DNA of 64,000 nt. Origin: Heliocidaris erythrogramma. Its lineage: Eukaryota; Echinodermata; Echinoidea; Camarodonta; Echinometridae. Under the pieces are notes generated by a model. It saw nothing but the letters and a program-made list of their open reading frames with translations, searched no databases and had not been told where the DNA came from. Shown in pieces: positions 10,440 through 20,713 of this stretch (its first letter is position 1; each line of letters opens with the position of its first letter). Where the stretch lies: contig CM046870.1 of the NCBI GenBank assembly GCA_025617745.1, positions 8,992,303-9,056,302 on the forward strand, written 5' to 3'. The translations under genes and the position numbers were made by a program.

Positions 10440-11041
10440 CTTTTTACTAGGGCCTAGGCCTATGAGTATGACTAAATCTAGACAGAGACTAGGCCTATTC
10501 AGCATTTTTGTGTTACATTCAAACTTTATGGAGTTGGAATTTTAGCGTGGAGTTTTTTCCAGTTTGGAACTATTTCACAGTTGGAGTTGATCTTTCTTTC
10601 GGATTTGTTAACATCTGATAGTCTGCTGCAACTACGGAAATCAAATGGTGAGTCAGCACAATTTTCTATTTTATCTTGTTTCGTATCTATATCTAGGTCA
10701 TTGTAATATAACAGATATTGACTTTCTCCTTCGGGAACAACATAACATTTCATTTCTCTTGGGTAGTTTAATTTTTGTCTTGGGATACTATATTTTTCCT
10801 TAGCGCTATGCGATTCGGAAGAATATAATATCCCTCGACAAAAAATATAACTCCCCTCGAGGAACTCAAATGTTATATTGACCCTCAAGTCAGTCAATAT
10901 CTGTATAATATCCATTATTATTTTCAATAACAAACAGATAAATTGTCAAAATATTATATTTCATTATGATATGTCAATTCCCGAAGAAGGACTGCCATCA
11001 GTAAATCAAATTCTTGAAAATATGACCGTCCCCAAATTTAC
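10440..11041. other. Spacer without recognised gene
   Basis: AT-rich sequence downstream of the recombinase-like gene. A minus-strand frame over 10526-10933 gives a peptide with no family resemblance. Confidence 0.35.
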
Positions 11042-11325
11042 TTTAATAACAATAACACATAACATTTATATTGCGCTTAATACAATGTTTCTAAGCGCCG
11101 AAGTAGTATTATTACCCTGGCTTAAGCCAAGCTCCCTATAAGGAGCTGAAAGCATTCAAGGAATAAATTCCTACCAGGTACCCATTTACTACACCTGGGT
11201 GGAGAGTGGCAAATGTAGATTAATGTCTTGCCAAAGGACATAATGCCGCGGCGGGACTCGAACCGCAACCATGAGATCCACAGTCCGGTGACGTATCCAC
11301 TAAACCACGACACCTCTCCTTTAAC
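11042..11325 (-). mobile_element. tRNA-derived SINE, nearly complete
   Basis: On the minus strand the head reads GGTGTCGTGGTTTAGTGGAT (A box) and then GGTTCGAGTCCCGCCGCGGC (B box), both at tRNA-like spacing. The conserved body follows (GTCCTTTGGCAAGACATTAA, CCACCCAGGTG) and the element ends in an AT-rich tail at 11042-11062. It is the same family as 1192-1525, but here the pol III head is preserved. The left end carries the phrase TTTATATTGCGCTTAATAC, related to TTTATATGGCGCATTTCC in the first copy. Confidence 0.8.
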
Positions 11326-11429
11326 ACATTTGTTCACCAGAATGGATACTTCATTTAAAAAAGTAATAACAAAAAACAAAACAAAACAAAACATAAATCA
11401 TGCGGATAGCAATGATACTGACAATGTAT

Positions 11430-11430
11430 G

Positions 11431-11461
<31 letters not shown>

Positions 11462-11468
11462 CGATGAA
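11430..11468. repeat. (GAT)n microsatellite
   Basis: About twelve GAT units with a single C interruption near the end. Confidence 0.9.
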
Positions 11469-11938
11469 AGAAAAAATGGCAGAATTATAGATGATTAGGA
11501 TTGAAGAGTTCACACAGAGATTTCATCTTGAATATTTTGATACGAGCATCGTTTTAACTTTGGCCTTAAATGAATAGAGGGAGCAAATTTTATAGATTCT
11601 GGGAGAGAATTCCAAAGGTCTTAACCATGGTGTCTTATGGATCTGTGGGCAATAAGTAAATTTGCGGAATTACGAGTGGGGTAAGAGTGAATGGATGAGA
11701 ATAAAAAAAGAAATATTAGATCTTTATATCTAATTTAAAAATGACTTATTTCTTAAGCTTGCAAAACTGTAACCTCCCCCACCCCCCCCCCCCCAACAAA
11801 AAAACAGAAAAAAAAACAACAAAAAAAAAAAAACACTACAGCCCGTGGCCTCTGATACAATTGAACGCATCCTGCCACACGGGGGCCTCAAGTGGCAATA
11901 TTTTTGTCGGTGATCAGGGCCCTCTACCCCGGGGTGGC

Positions 11939-12230
11939 CACTCAGATATATGGGTGTACACATGCGCGTCGAAGAAAACGCGTAAAAGGGGTCCTTTTTT
12001 CAGGTGGAACGCGTAACGCGCGTAACGGGGTCCAAAAACGCTGATTTTCAACAAAAAGGGGTGCTCGTTGACTAATCTGGCCAAAGTCAAACCTGTTTAG
12101 GGGGGTTGGATGATGAAAAACCGCGCAAAAATCCCCGTTTAGGGGTCTTTTTTCATCCAAGTATAAAACCTGTTTAGGGGGTATTTTGAAAACCCATGGA
12201 CACGCATGTGTACACCCATATATCTGAGTG
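11939..12230. mobile_element. TIR element, 292 bp with perfect 28-bp ends
   Basis: The ends are perfect inverses: CACTCAGATATATGGGTGTA then CACATGCG at 11939-11966, and the reverse complement at 12203-12230. The interior has repeated AGGGGT / GTTTAGGGG phrases and CGCG-rich words (ACGCGTAACGCGCGTAACG). It is directly followed by a poly(C) run. No coding capacity. Confidence 0.85.
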
Positions 12231-12730
12231 CCCCCCCCCCCCCCCCACTAAAAAAGATCTAGCGACGCCCCTGGCGGTAGCTGCCTGTTCCCGATCAAAT
12301 ATACTCCTTTTCATTTTGTTTTGCTGTTGTTGATTTATGTTTGTTGCTTCTTCCGAAGTTCAAGCCAATTTCCAGTTTTATGAATTCATATATAGAGAGA
12401 ACCTATTTTGCTATTTGCTACAGTATTTCTCCCATAATGTTCGGGTCTCAGACCAGTAGGCCTAATTATTTCCCAATAGGGCTATGTGTTAAGATGAAAC
12501 CAAAGAAATTTCATGACATATCAGTGCTTGAAATGAGACGTTGCATACTTTTGCTATACTTGCAGGCCTAACTGAATTATTTCTTTAAACATAAAGTCCT
12601 GAAAATATGAAGACACTGCTCGATTTCTGTCAAATGGGTCTGCAATAAAACTATTATTGATTTTCATCCATTGTCGCCCCCAGTATCTGGTTCTTGAGCA
12701 CGGATCTCAAGGCTTTTTAAAATGATCTGG

Positions 12731-12753
12731 TGTGTGTGTGTGTGTGTGTGTGT
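12731..12753. repeat. (GT)n microsatellite
   Basis: About eleven GT units. Confidence 0.9.
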
Positions 12754-12818
12754 ACTTGGGTTTTTACAGACGTGTATCAATCAGATATGATTATTTACGT
12801 CTGGGGACAGACCTTTAA

Positions 12819-13110
12819 AGGGCTACGCCACCAGACGGCCGTGGGGAAAGTCAGGATTGCGTAAGCCCGATTCACTCGTACACAAAGTTTGTGCGTCTAA
12901 CGCGTCCGTTGGACTACTGCGATTACTTTTCGGACTGCACGAAGCCGACCGAATCTCGTACGAGAGCTCGAGCTCAGGCGGAGCGTGCATGTTGCGCCGC
13001 GACCAGTCTGTCCGAAGTTTGCGCCCCGGGAGGCAACGGCATGATCAGGCAACGATCACGGTACCCTCACGCGGTATGAAAACGTCCACAATATGCGGTT
13101 GAGTATCCCT
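12819..13110. mobile_element. TTAA-flanked MITE, copy 1 (292 bp, CpG-rich)
   Basis: Bounded by TTAA at 12815-12818 and 13111-13114. Ends are AGGGCTACGCCACC on the left and GGTTGAGTATCCCT on the right, that is, inverted AGGGATAC-type termini. The interior is an inverted copy of 52647-52928, with shared words such as GATTGCGTAAGCCC, ACACAAAGTTTGTG and GGCGGAGCGTGCATGTT. TTAA duplication with short TIRs is typical of piggyBac-type MITEs. No transposase coding. Confidence 0.85.
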
Positions 13111-13135
13111 TTAACGTGAACATCCGCAAAACGTG

Positions 13136-13222
13136 ACTCAGTCTCGAACCTGGGTCCGCTGAATCAGTTTATAACTTCCACTGTTAGCTGGATTACAGGC
13201 GCACGCCACAACGCCGAGTGGG
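13136..13222 (-). ncRNA. 7SL/SRP RNA-like fragment (5' domain)
   Basis: The minus strand reads GGCGTTGTGGCGTGCGCCTG, TAATCCAGCTAAC, then GATTCAGCGGACCCAGGTTC. This parallels the 5' Alu domain of animal SRP RNA (GGCGCGTGCCTGTAGTCCCAGCTA ... GAGTCCAGGAGTTC pattern), with the conserved GTGGCG-TGCCTGTAAT-CCAGCTA core. Only the 5' part is visible; the copy breaks off into the MITE junction region near 13130, so it is likely a pseudogene or a 7SL-derived SINE head. Confidence 0.55.
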
Positions 13223-14608
13223 AACCACCAGGGCTCTCTCATATAATTCATCTGCGGCGCCAATAAATATTCTTTAAAGATCACATTACAAGAAAATTCC
13301 ATCAAAGTAAATATTGGCTTAATACTTTTTATTGCATATATGGCATAAATTAAACAAGTTTATCCAAATTCAACGCTTGGAAACATTTGAAGTAATGATT
13401 ATTATCAATTATAAAACGGTAAAATACAGCCCCCGATATAGCAGCTGAAGAGCTCCTCGAACGCTGCTGAGATGTGTGACGACACACCAGGGGCCAGTCC
13501 TGTCTAAGCAGACGATGTCCCATAACATCTTACACATTTTTCAGTGCCTGTTTTGTCATCTCCTCTTCACTTATTTCTCTTACTTGACTAGCGTCAGTCT
13601 TAATGTTAGTCTGTTGCCTCACTCTTAACTTCGTGTATGGTATTATTTAGGTGAAAAATGCAGCGTTAAAAAAATAAAGGAATCAGTCACTTGTAAACAA
13701 AATAAGACGCCATTGTATTTTCAGCTGCTTGCACCGGGGCATGTTCGGCGTTTCAAGAGGGAACGTATACCATCCGTGGTATTATTCGGAGGGCTTTTCA
13801 ATTTGAAAATGGGGTTTATTTCATTGATCATTGACCCTTCTCCTGTGTATTTACAATCAAACGGTTTTAGTTATCAGAATGAGTTTCACTTTCCCTTTTA
13901 GAATGGTGTGAAATAAGGTCATGTTTAAATATACCAAACTCTTTATAATTTGATAAATAATTGCATTGCAATTACGTTCATTCATTATAGGACGTCTTCT
14001 GCTTAAGCAGGATCGATCCCTAGTGTGACGACATCAAAACATCGCTATATTTCTGGCGAATCCTCGGATATTCCAGATGCTTAGAAGAGCTTTTATTTAT
14101 GTTGTTTTTATAATCATCAGATACGCAGTTGACATAAAACTTATACGATTGCCATCTGTAAGCTTCCCAGTTTCTAGTGATACATTAATTGCCATATTTG
14201 TGATTTTCTTGTAATGTGATCTTTAAACAGATATCAAACATGCTATTCTAACAATGATTTCTTAATGACTATTTTCAACCATCAAGTCATTTTATGATAC
14301 GTGGAAGGGAAATCACCTAAAACTGTTTGTAGTACTGGACTGTGCCCTTTGTACACAGTCAAGCGTCAGATTACCAGGCTCTCAAGGTCAGATATCTGGA
14401 TACATCGAAAATTTGGCTGTTAGGTTAAAGACTGTCTAATCGAAACTTCCCTCTCTATATTACTTGGCTCTAGTCCAGGCTCGTAACATATGCAGCGGAT
14501 AGAGAGCGACAGGGAAGGAATCTGCTTTTCGGCGGGTACTTACATCCAGAATAGAGACCTGGTCGAAATCAGTTTAAATGCCGTCGAGTATCTGTGAGTT
14601 GTAACTGT
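13223..14608. other. Spacer without recognised gene
   Basis: AT-rich sequence with no family-like frame, no TIR pair and no tRNA-like box that I could support. Confidence 0.35.
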
Positions 14609-14609
14609 T

Positions 14610-14978
14610 TTGGGGGATAGTTGACCTACATGACATGGGTGAGAGTATATTGGTTGTTGTCCGATTGATAATTACCCTAAGTCGTTATTGTCCAGGGGTA
14701 GTTATTCGGGTGGTAGTTGTCAAGGAGATGTCTAGAGTGTGGTTGCCCTAGGGGTAGTTGGGGGGGGGGGGGTAGTTGTCCGGGGGTTAGTTGACCTAGA
14801 GGGCGTTTGTCATAGGGGGTAGGTGTCTGGGGGTAATGGTCCAGGGGGGTAGTCGTCCTAGAGGGTGGTTGCCTTAGGGGTAGTTGTCATAGGGCGTTTT
14901 GTTCTAGAGCGTGGTTATCCTAGGGGTGGTTATGTTATCGGGGGGGGGGGGGTGGTTGTCCAGGGGGTAGGTGTCCGG
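14610..14978. repeat. Degenerate G-rich minisatellite, GGGGTAGTTGTCCT-type unit
   Basis: Units of about 14-16 bases resembling GGGGTAGTTGTCCTAG repeat with drift over some 370 bases, including two long G runs (about 14760-14772 and 14940-14952). Strand asymmetry is strong (G and T on plus). The run is followed by a (TA)n tract at 14984-15010. Confidence 0.8.
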
Positions 14979-15212
14979 ATACGATATATATATATATATA
15001 TATATATACAGTATATCATTATCAATCGTGTAATCATGAAACTTACAGGGTATTCTTGAGTTCTGGTAATAATGGGGCAAATTCTTACACAATCATATGG
15101 TACTCTGTTGAATGTACAAGACTATGAATAGACCAAATGAAATCTGTTATTAAACACCAGTAATGATCGACGAAAGATAAGGAAATCACGGTACCTCCTA
15201 CTTGCCTAAAAC

Positions 15213-15509
15213 AAGTTTCTTATTCAGAAAAAAGGTTTGCGGTACAACCATGTGAGTTGGAATAACTCCACGTTCCGGTCAGAATGCTCTGGCCGTCGTC
15301 AGGAGAATGAGAAGAGCGAATAAATCAGCAGAATTTATATATGAAGCAGCAATTCACTTAATAAAAATGGATGCAAATCATTCTCCTGACGACGGCCAGA
15401 GCATTCTGACCGGAACGTGGAGTTATTCCAACTCACATGGTTGTACCGCAAACCTTTTTTCTGAATTACAACTTCACCATGCAAACCTTCAAATCCTAAG
15501 TTTCTTATT
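15213..15509. mobile_element. Penelope-derived insertion with perfect 89-bp inverted arms and 12-base target duplication
   Basis: Arms 15222-15310 and 15378-15466 are exact inverses. The insertion (15225-15497) is flanked by AAGTTTCTTATT at 15213-15224 and 15498-15509. Between the arms a plus frame encodes KSAEFIYEAAIHLIKMDANH, which aligns with the C-terminal LRFLEAAYIQ segment of the GIY-YIG Penelope ORF at 20839-21543. The right end (CATGCAAACCTTCAAATCC) recurs at the second copy, 33583-33676. I read this as a truncated Penelope-like 3' end with an inverted 5' copy of itself. Confidence 0.75.
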
Positions 15510-15767
15510 GCTTATGTGCAAATGTGGATTGAGATGTTTAATAAAGTTGATTTTCAGGACATTTTTATCAGTCTCTTAACCTCCATCATGATGAATCTAT
15601 AGTAGTTTTAAAAAACAATTTCGACATACATTTTCCATCACCAGCACTCAAGAATGAGGTGTAAATGTCTTTCGTGGCATTATGTTAACCAAATCATAAT
15701 GGCTTTACATGTTCGCGCATTGTGGAATTTTAAATGTTTTACCAACGAAACAACTCAAATTAAAAAA

Positions 15768-15872
15768 AAAGAGAGATGGAGAGAGAAAGAGAGAGAGAGT
15801 GAGAAAAAGAGGGAGAGAGAGAATTAGAGAGTGAGTGAAAGAAAGAGGGAGAGGGAGAAAGAGAAGGGGAAA
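15768..15872. repeat. (GA)n-rich tract
   Basis: Degenerate GAGAGA / GAAAGA repeat on the plus strand. Confidence 0.85.
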
Positions 15873-15947
15873 AATATGGTTTCATTATTCACAATTATTT
15901 CCAAGAGAAGCAATGCAGGTACAATACCCTACAATCCCCACAATTCT

Positions 15948-16014
15948 ACTTTCTCCACTTCCTGGGAGTACATCAGTCGTTGGACTGGAGTACTCCCCAG
16001 GAAGTGGAGAAAGT
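15948..16014. repeat. Hairpin with 24-base near-perfect arms
   Basis: ACTTTCTCCACTTCCTGGGA plus GTAC at 15948-15971 pairs with 15990-16014 (one extra base in the right arm), leaving an 18-base loop. Confidence 0.85.
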
Positions 16015-16127
16015 GGTCATCATGAGATCAATATGGCAAATTCGATCACGACATATTACAGTATATCCTACCTAGTCGCCATCTATGAAACAAGGGAGGG
16101 GCACGTTAACACACAACACAGGCCTCA

Positions 16128-16215
16128 GTCATCAGCCCGGGGTGGATTCTAGCCCCTGATCTTTGGTTCTACAGGCAGACGCTTTACCGACTGAGCTTCA
16201 GTCTCACTGGCCTCC
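16128..16215 (-). repeat. tRNA-like sequence (SINE head or tRNA pseudogene)
   Basis: The minus strand reads AAGCTCAGTCGGTAAAGCGT (A-box-like) and then GGGGCTAGAATCCACCCCGG (degraded B box). The spacing fits a tRNA-derived pol III head; no full cloverleaf could be drawn by hand. Confidence 0.45.
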
Positions 16216-16309
16216 TAGAATCAAATTGTATCAGTACAAGAACAACTCAGAAGGAGCATCACCAGATAATCACAGGGTAGGTATATTGTCTATATTTTTC
16301 TTAAATTCA

Positions 16310-16660
16310 TCTATCTGTTTCCCTCAAAACAGTATAGTACCCCACCTATCGAACTTGAAGTCCAGGAATTTACTGCAACTCCAGTCAACAATAATTACAA
16401 CCTACTCTCTACGCGTGGATTTGTCCATAAATCTATTTCCATCTGCTGACAATGAAATATGCCGCCAAGGCTATGGCAAAAATATACTAAAAAATTGCCC
16501 CTTTTGAGTACAAATGCGTTTCCTTTGTATATCTTTGTTTCCAGAATACGTTCGTATAACTTCTTTTTCTAAACATGCAGAATGAAAGATTGCACTACAT
16601 GTTTGTTTATTTGCCATATGAGTCCCAAACTCTTTGGATGATTTTTTTGTGAGTGTCATA
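16310..16660 (+). repeat. Ancient direct duplication, copy 1
   Basis: Shares in order with 17640-18020: AGTCCAGGAATTTACTGCA against GGTCCAGGAATTTATTGTA, CTTTGTATATCTTTGTTTCC against TTTATATTTTTAATATTTAG followed by AGAATAC, and GCCATATGAGTCCCAAA against GTCATATGAGTTCAAAA. The colinearity indicates a tandem duplication about 1.3 kb apart, upstream of the GPCR. Confidence 0.55.
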
Positions 16661-16977
16661 CAATAATTTGACAGCAAAATGAATCGTCAATATCAACATG
16701 TTACCGATGCCACGAATATAACTTATATCAATTAGGGTTTTTTTTTTTTATTGTTCTTCGCGTCACTGCTCTTATTGTATGCCGTCACTCCATGAATGTT
16801 AATTCTCTTGTAACATGCTGTAGCGCCATCTCATGTTTTCTCGTAATATACAGTGTTTCTATTCTACTTTCATTTGCTCCATCTCTTCCCTCCCTCAAAA
16901 CGGGAAATAGAAAGGTGTGAGAGAAGGACGGAAAAGGGGAGGGAGAAAATTGAGATTCTTTCTCTCCCTCTTCTCCA

Positions 16978-17002
16978 CTCTCTCTCTCTCTCTCTCTCTC
17001 TC
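16978..17002. repeat. (CT)n microsatellite
   Basis: About twelve CT units; a shorter (CT)n occurs at 17541-17560. Confidence 0.85.
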
Positions 17003-17150
17003 ACCCTTCTACTTTTCGGTGAGAAATCAAAGAAATAGAATATAATATTCTTTACAAATGCTCGTTATTTTTGGTAATTAACAATGAGACCCCGATTTCT
17101 CCTATCTCTGGCGGCAAGTCCCGGGTGAAGCCAATAAGGAGCGATAATAG

Positions 17151-17271
17151 ACTGCTTTGTGTTGACTGCGTACAAAGTAGGTGAAGCATGAAGCTAACAA
17201 TGGGTGGACGGGTGAGCCGTTCTTGCACAAAGCGCGGTATGCAGCTGACACAAAGCAGTCCATTGTAGCTG
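17151..17271. mobile_element. Short inverted-repeat element
   Basis: GACTGCTTTGTGTTGACTGC at about 17150-17169 pairs with GCAGCTGACACAAAGCAGTC at about 17250-17269, with two mismatches. A candidate MITE; no target duplication recognised. Confidence 0.5.
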
Positions 17272-17639
17272 GGAGGATCTAGGACGGCGTTCAAGTCGAC
17301 ACATTCGAACGCTCACTACATGAGAACTCGTGCTTCCTGTTCCTTTTGTCTGAGTCGGAGATTTACCCCGCCCCCTGTCAAGCCCTTGCTACTCGGCACC
17401 TCTCACATTTCCCCCTCTGAACACTTATGCAACAAATGGAAATCAAAATCAATTACAACATAATACTGACATCACTGCGTTTCGATAATATAATTGTCTT
17501 ATCAATATTAACATATTCATTATTTGAGTCAAGTTTCGATCTCTCTCTCCCTCTCTCTCTGATCGGCCATATATCAGGTTTGTTTCGATTAAGATCTAGA
17601 ACAAAATTTGAGGTGCATCTATACACACAAGGATATCTA

Positions 17640-18020
17640 CATTTGGCTGCACATCATTGCGTCACGTTTCTCGAAAACGTTATCATTTCATCAAATTTGC
17701 GGTCCAGGAATTTATTGTAATTAATGTCAACAACAAAATAGGTAAATAATAAACGTTGATTTGTTCATGATTTATATTTCATCCTCGTGGAAAAAAATAT
17801 TTCACCAAGTGTATGCAAAAGTGTTCCCTTGTTATAGTAAATTAGACGAGAAATGTGCCCATTTCGTATTGAGATAGAAATGTTCCTTATTTATATTTTT
17901 AATATTTAGAATACTTTACTTACTCTTAAACATCTTTGCCAGATATGCTAAATTACCTCGAATTTACCAGGTGTTTGTTGCTTTGTCATATGAGTTCAAA
18001 ACACAATGGCTTGATTTTAT
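17640..18020 (+). repeat. Ancient direct duplication, copy 2
   Basis: Partner of 16310-16660 (see there). It ends some 280 bases upstream of the GPCR start codon, so it could be duplicated promoter or 5' UTR sequence of this receptor family. Confidence 0.55.
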
Positions 18021-18296
18021 TCTACTGCCTAAACTGAAAAAACAAACTGTCATAGATATAAAATGTAGTACGTAAAAAGGGTGTTTAGATGTGTCTCGAT
18101 GTGAAATGTGTTATAATTATGTGTTAAATATTAATATCCTTTTGTTACGCATTAGTAACGATCAAATGGACAATAGAACATTTATCATGGTATGCTTTGA
18201 GTGCTGCTATTGTGTTCTTCCTCCCCGTAGGAAGACGACTGGTATCTTTGGTTGAAAGTTGATAATATCCAGCTTCAAGACTTCACTGTCTCCAAC

Positions 18297-19331
18297 ATGA
18301 CTCATGACACGACTGAGATGATGATGTTGAGGGACTGGCAGAATATATCCAGGAATGACGTATGGGTGTGGGCACCTGTAAGCTGGGAGTGGTGGGAGGT
18401 CGTCCGGTTGGTCCTAGCAATCATTGGTATCATAGGAAACTTATTGGTGATGCTGGTTATCTTTTGGCCAAAACGTCGACGCTGTGCCACCGACACCTTG
18501 ATCGGTGCTTTAGCGGTGGCTGATTTCCTAACGTCCGTCTTCATGATACCACTCCCCACAGTAGCCAATTATCCTGACACAATGGCAGCGGTAATCTACT
18601 GTAAGTTTTTCCATACATCCAGCTTCATGTGGATATCCATTTGTGTATCAATCTTTACCCTAACAACCATATCCATCGAGAGGTTGATGGCTGTACGGTT
18701 TCCATTCTGGTTTCAACGTCTGTTTTCTCCAAAGCGCATCTCCATCGCCGTCATTGTCATCTGGATGGTAACCTTTGCCATCAATACCTTCAACATCTAC
18801 GCCTTCTCCGTAACTAATGGGAAATGTGTGATTTCCTTAACAGTCGACCTCCAACGATTTTTTGGGGTGTTTATATTCCTCTTGCAGTATATACTGCCGG
18901 TTATTACCATGGTAACAGCGCATTCTTGGACCATTTACACCCTTCGACAACGTCGAGCTACGGCGCTCCGTAAGGCTCAAAACCACGTCCTTCAAATGCT
19001 TCTTATTGTCGTTATTACTTTCATTTTCTGTTGGACACCTGATCAATTTGGCTTCCTCGTCTTCAATCTTGGTATCGTAGACTCCTCTTATCTCTTCAGT
19101 CCTGTCCATCTATGTTTCGTCATCCTTGCCTTTGCTAATTCCTGTGTGAACCCTTTCATCTATGCTGCTAAAATGCCCACCTTCAGTAGAGCGCTCAGAG
19201 ATATGCTGGGGAGAAGGGATCTTCGACATGGCCATGTCGTTCATTCAGTCTGTTATGGTGAAGGTGGTGAGGGGGCGTTTGTCAGGATTGAAACCCGGAG
19301 AGACATCACTGAAACAGCCATAACACCATGA
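18297..19331 (+). CDS. Orphan class A (rhodopsin-type) GPCR, complete, intronless coding region
   Basis: The first in-frame ATG is at 18297 and gives 344 residues. Seven hydrophobic segments lie at about 36-58, 67-90, 102-128, 148-170, 188-212, 232-255 and 268-291. Hallmarks: GNLLV with Asn48 in TM1; LAVADFLTS with Asp76 in TM2; Cys102 and Cys177 for the extracellular disulfide; ERL (128-130) instead of DRY; Pro201 in TM5; CWTP (245-248) in TM6; NPFIY (285-289) in TM7. Asn16 (NIS) is a likely glycosylation site. The protein would act at the plasma membrane through G proteins; the ligand is unknown. A TTCTTCCTCCCCGTAG acceptor-like site at about 18216-18231 matches the one in the paralogue at 1-556, implying a 5' UTR intron. 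Two paralogous pieces lie at 1-476 and 3033-3254. Sea urchins are known for large intronless expansions of rhodopsin-type receptors, which fits. Confidence 0.92.
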   Translation: MTHDTTEMMMLRDWQNISRNDVWVWAPVSWEWWEVVRLVLAIIGIIGNLLVMLVIFWPKRRRCATDTLIGALAVADFLTSVFMIPLPTVANYPDTMAAVIYCKFFHTSSFMWISICVSIFTLTTISIERLMAVRFPFWFQRLFSPKRISIAVIVIWMVTFAINTFNIYAFSVTNGKCVISLTVDLQRFFGVFIFLLQYILPVITMVTAHSWTIYTLRQRRATALRKAQNHVLQMLLIVVITFIFCWTPDQFGFLVFNLGIVDSSYLFSPVHLCFVILAFANSCVNPFIYAAKMPTFSRALRDMLGRRDLRHGHVVHSVCYGEGGEGAFVRIETRRDITETAITP

Positions 19332-20335
19332 AGGCTTGTCCTGAAGAGTTCTAAACGGTATGTCTTAGGGAACTTAGTGGATAGTCCTCCACGATAACAT
19401 CCAAACGTCATTATGGCTTCATATTATAAAATCGAAGGATGTTAAATTTAATTGGAATAAGTTTTGTGTAATTTTCTTCAATATAATCTTTTAAAAAAAA
19501 ATGCTTTGAATATGTAATTAGATTTTCACTTTTTTTGAAAAATTGAGCATCGCACCTGTCATTTCTGTCAAACATTTGCTTTCCAGTGGCATTAATATTT
19601 CGTGACTCTGGGTTAAATGAAGTGCTCTGAAATTTAAACTGCAATGCACAATGGCAATTGTTTTGCTCTGAATTAATAGGCCTAAATGATACACATAGAT
19701 TTTGTGGCCTTGATTTTGTTCAAAAAGTGAAAATATAATTAAATATTCAGAGCATTATTTTAAGAATAGCATTCAAGAGATGTCATAAAATTTACACTTA
19801 TAACTTTGAACATCCGTAAACCTTAAACCTCAGTCTGATACGAATTATAGCGTTTAAGTTATTAACCCTGCAAATTGCTTAACAGTTGTTAAGGGAAAAA
19901 TGATTCAAACACATTTTCTGTGAAATTTACTTGTTTATTTAAAAAATGGTGACATGAAGCTTTTGAAAACTGAATGAATGACACCACTCATTATAGTTAT
20001 TGGTGCGTATTTATGCTGTAAATACACAGTTATTATACTGTATAATGAACGGTCAAAGTGTATTGTTTGAATAACGATATCTTTTGATATATTCTATGTA
20101 AATATGTATATATCATTTTTTGGTATCCCAAGCGGGGATTTATCTTGAACCAAGATCAACTCTTTACTTTGTTTATGAGCTTTTATATTACTTTATTTTG
20201 TTGGATGTCAAAAAGTAATTGATGACCTTTCATCAGATATAAAAACCAATTACCGAATGTATGTATATAATAATGTGAAAATAAATGTATTTATTTCCAC
20301 GAGAGTTGTCGAAGCTGTTGTATGTTACTTCCTTA
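19332..20335. other. Probable 3' UTR and flank of the GPCR
   Basis: AT-rich, no other gene seen. An AATAAA at about 20280 (GAAAATAAATG) is a possible polyadenylation signal, though 950 bases from the stop. Confidence 0.4.
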
Positions 20336-20337
20336 CA

Positions 20338-20368
<31 letters not shown>

Positions 20369-20621
20369 TATATAAAGAAAGTGTTCTGCGTCGGTTTAGG
20401 TAAACTATACGTAGAAAAGACAAATATAAATTAAAAACCGTAGAGATGTCAATTATCCGATATTTCGGGCATAGCCCTTTGTCAAGGAATGACAAATTTA
20501 TTAAGCGTCAAGCAAAAATAAGGTCAAATAAAAGACGCGCAAAATGGTTGCGTAGAAACAAGATGAAAAAGACGCGCAAAATGGTCGCGTAGAAACAAGA
20601 AGTAAGAACGCGCCAGAAGAA

Positions 20622-20670
<49 letters not shown>
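20336..20670. repeat. Two (TA)n tracts and a 38-base tandem duplication
   Basis: (TA)n at about 20338-20373 and 20628-20667 flank two direct copies of a segment starting AAAGACGCGCAAAATGG (20531 and about 20568), each ending GCGTAGAAACAAGA. These lie 3' of the minus-strand Penelope ORF and are probably part of its untranslated or terminal region; GGCTATGCCCGAAATATCGG on the minus strand (about 20455-20480) resembles Penelope terminal sequence. Confidence 0.6.
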
Positions 20671-20671
<1 letters not shown>

Positions 20672-20713
20672 TTTCTTGGTACCACAAAATTTCAATATGG
20701 CACGAAAAAGAGA

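Noticed and set aside
18252-18296. Extension of the GPCR to the first codon of the open frame
   Set aside because: That codon is TTG; the first ATG in frame is at 18297 and matches the start region of the paralogue.
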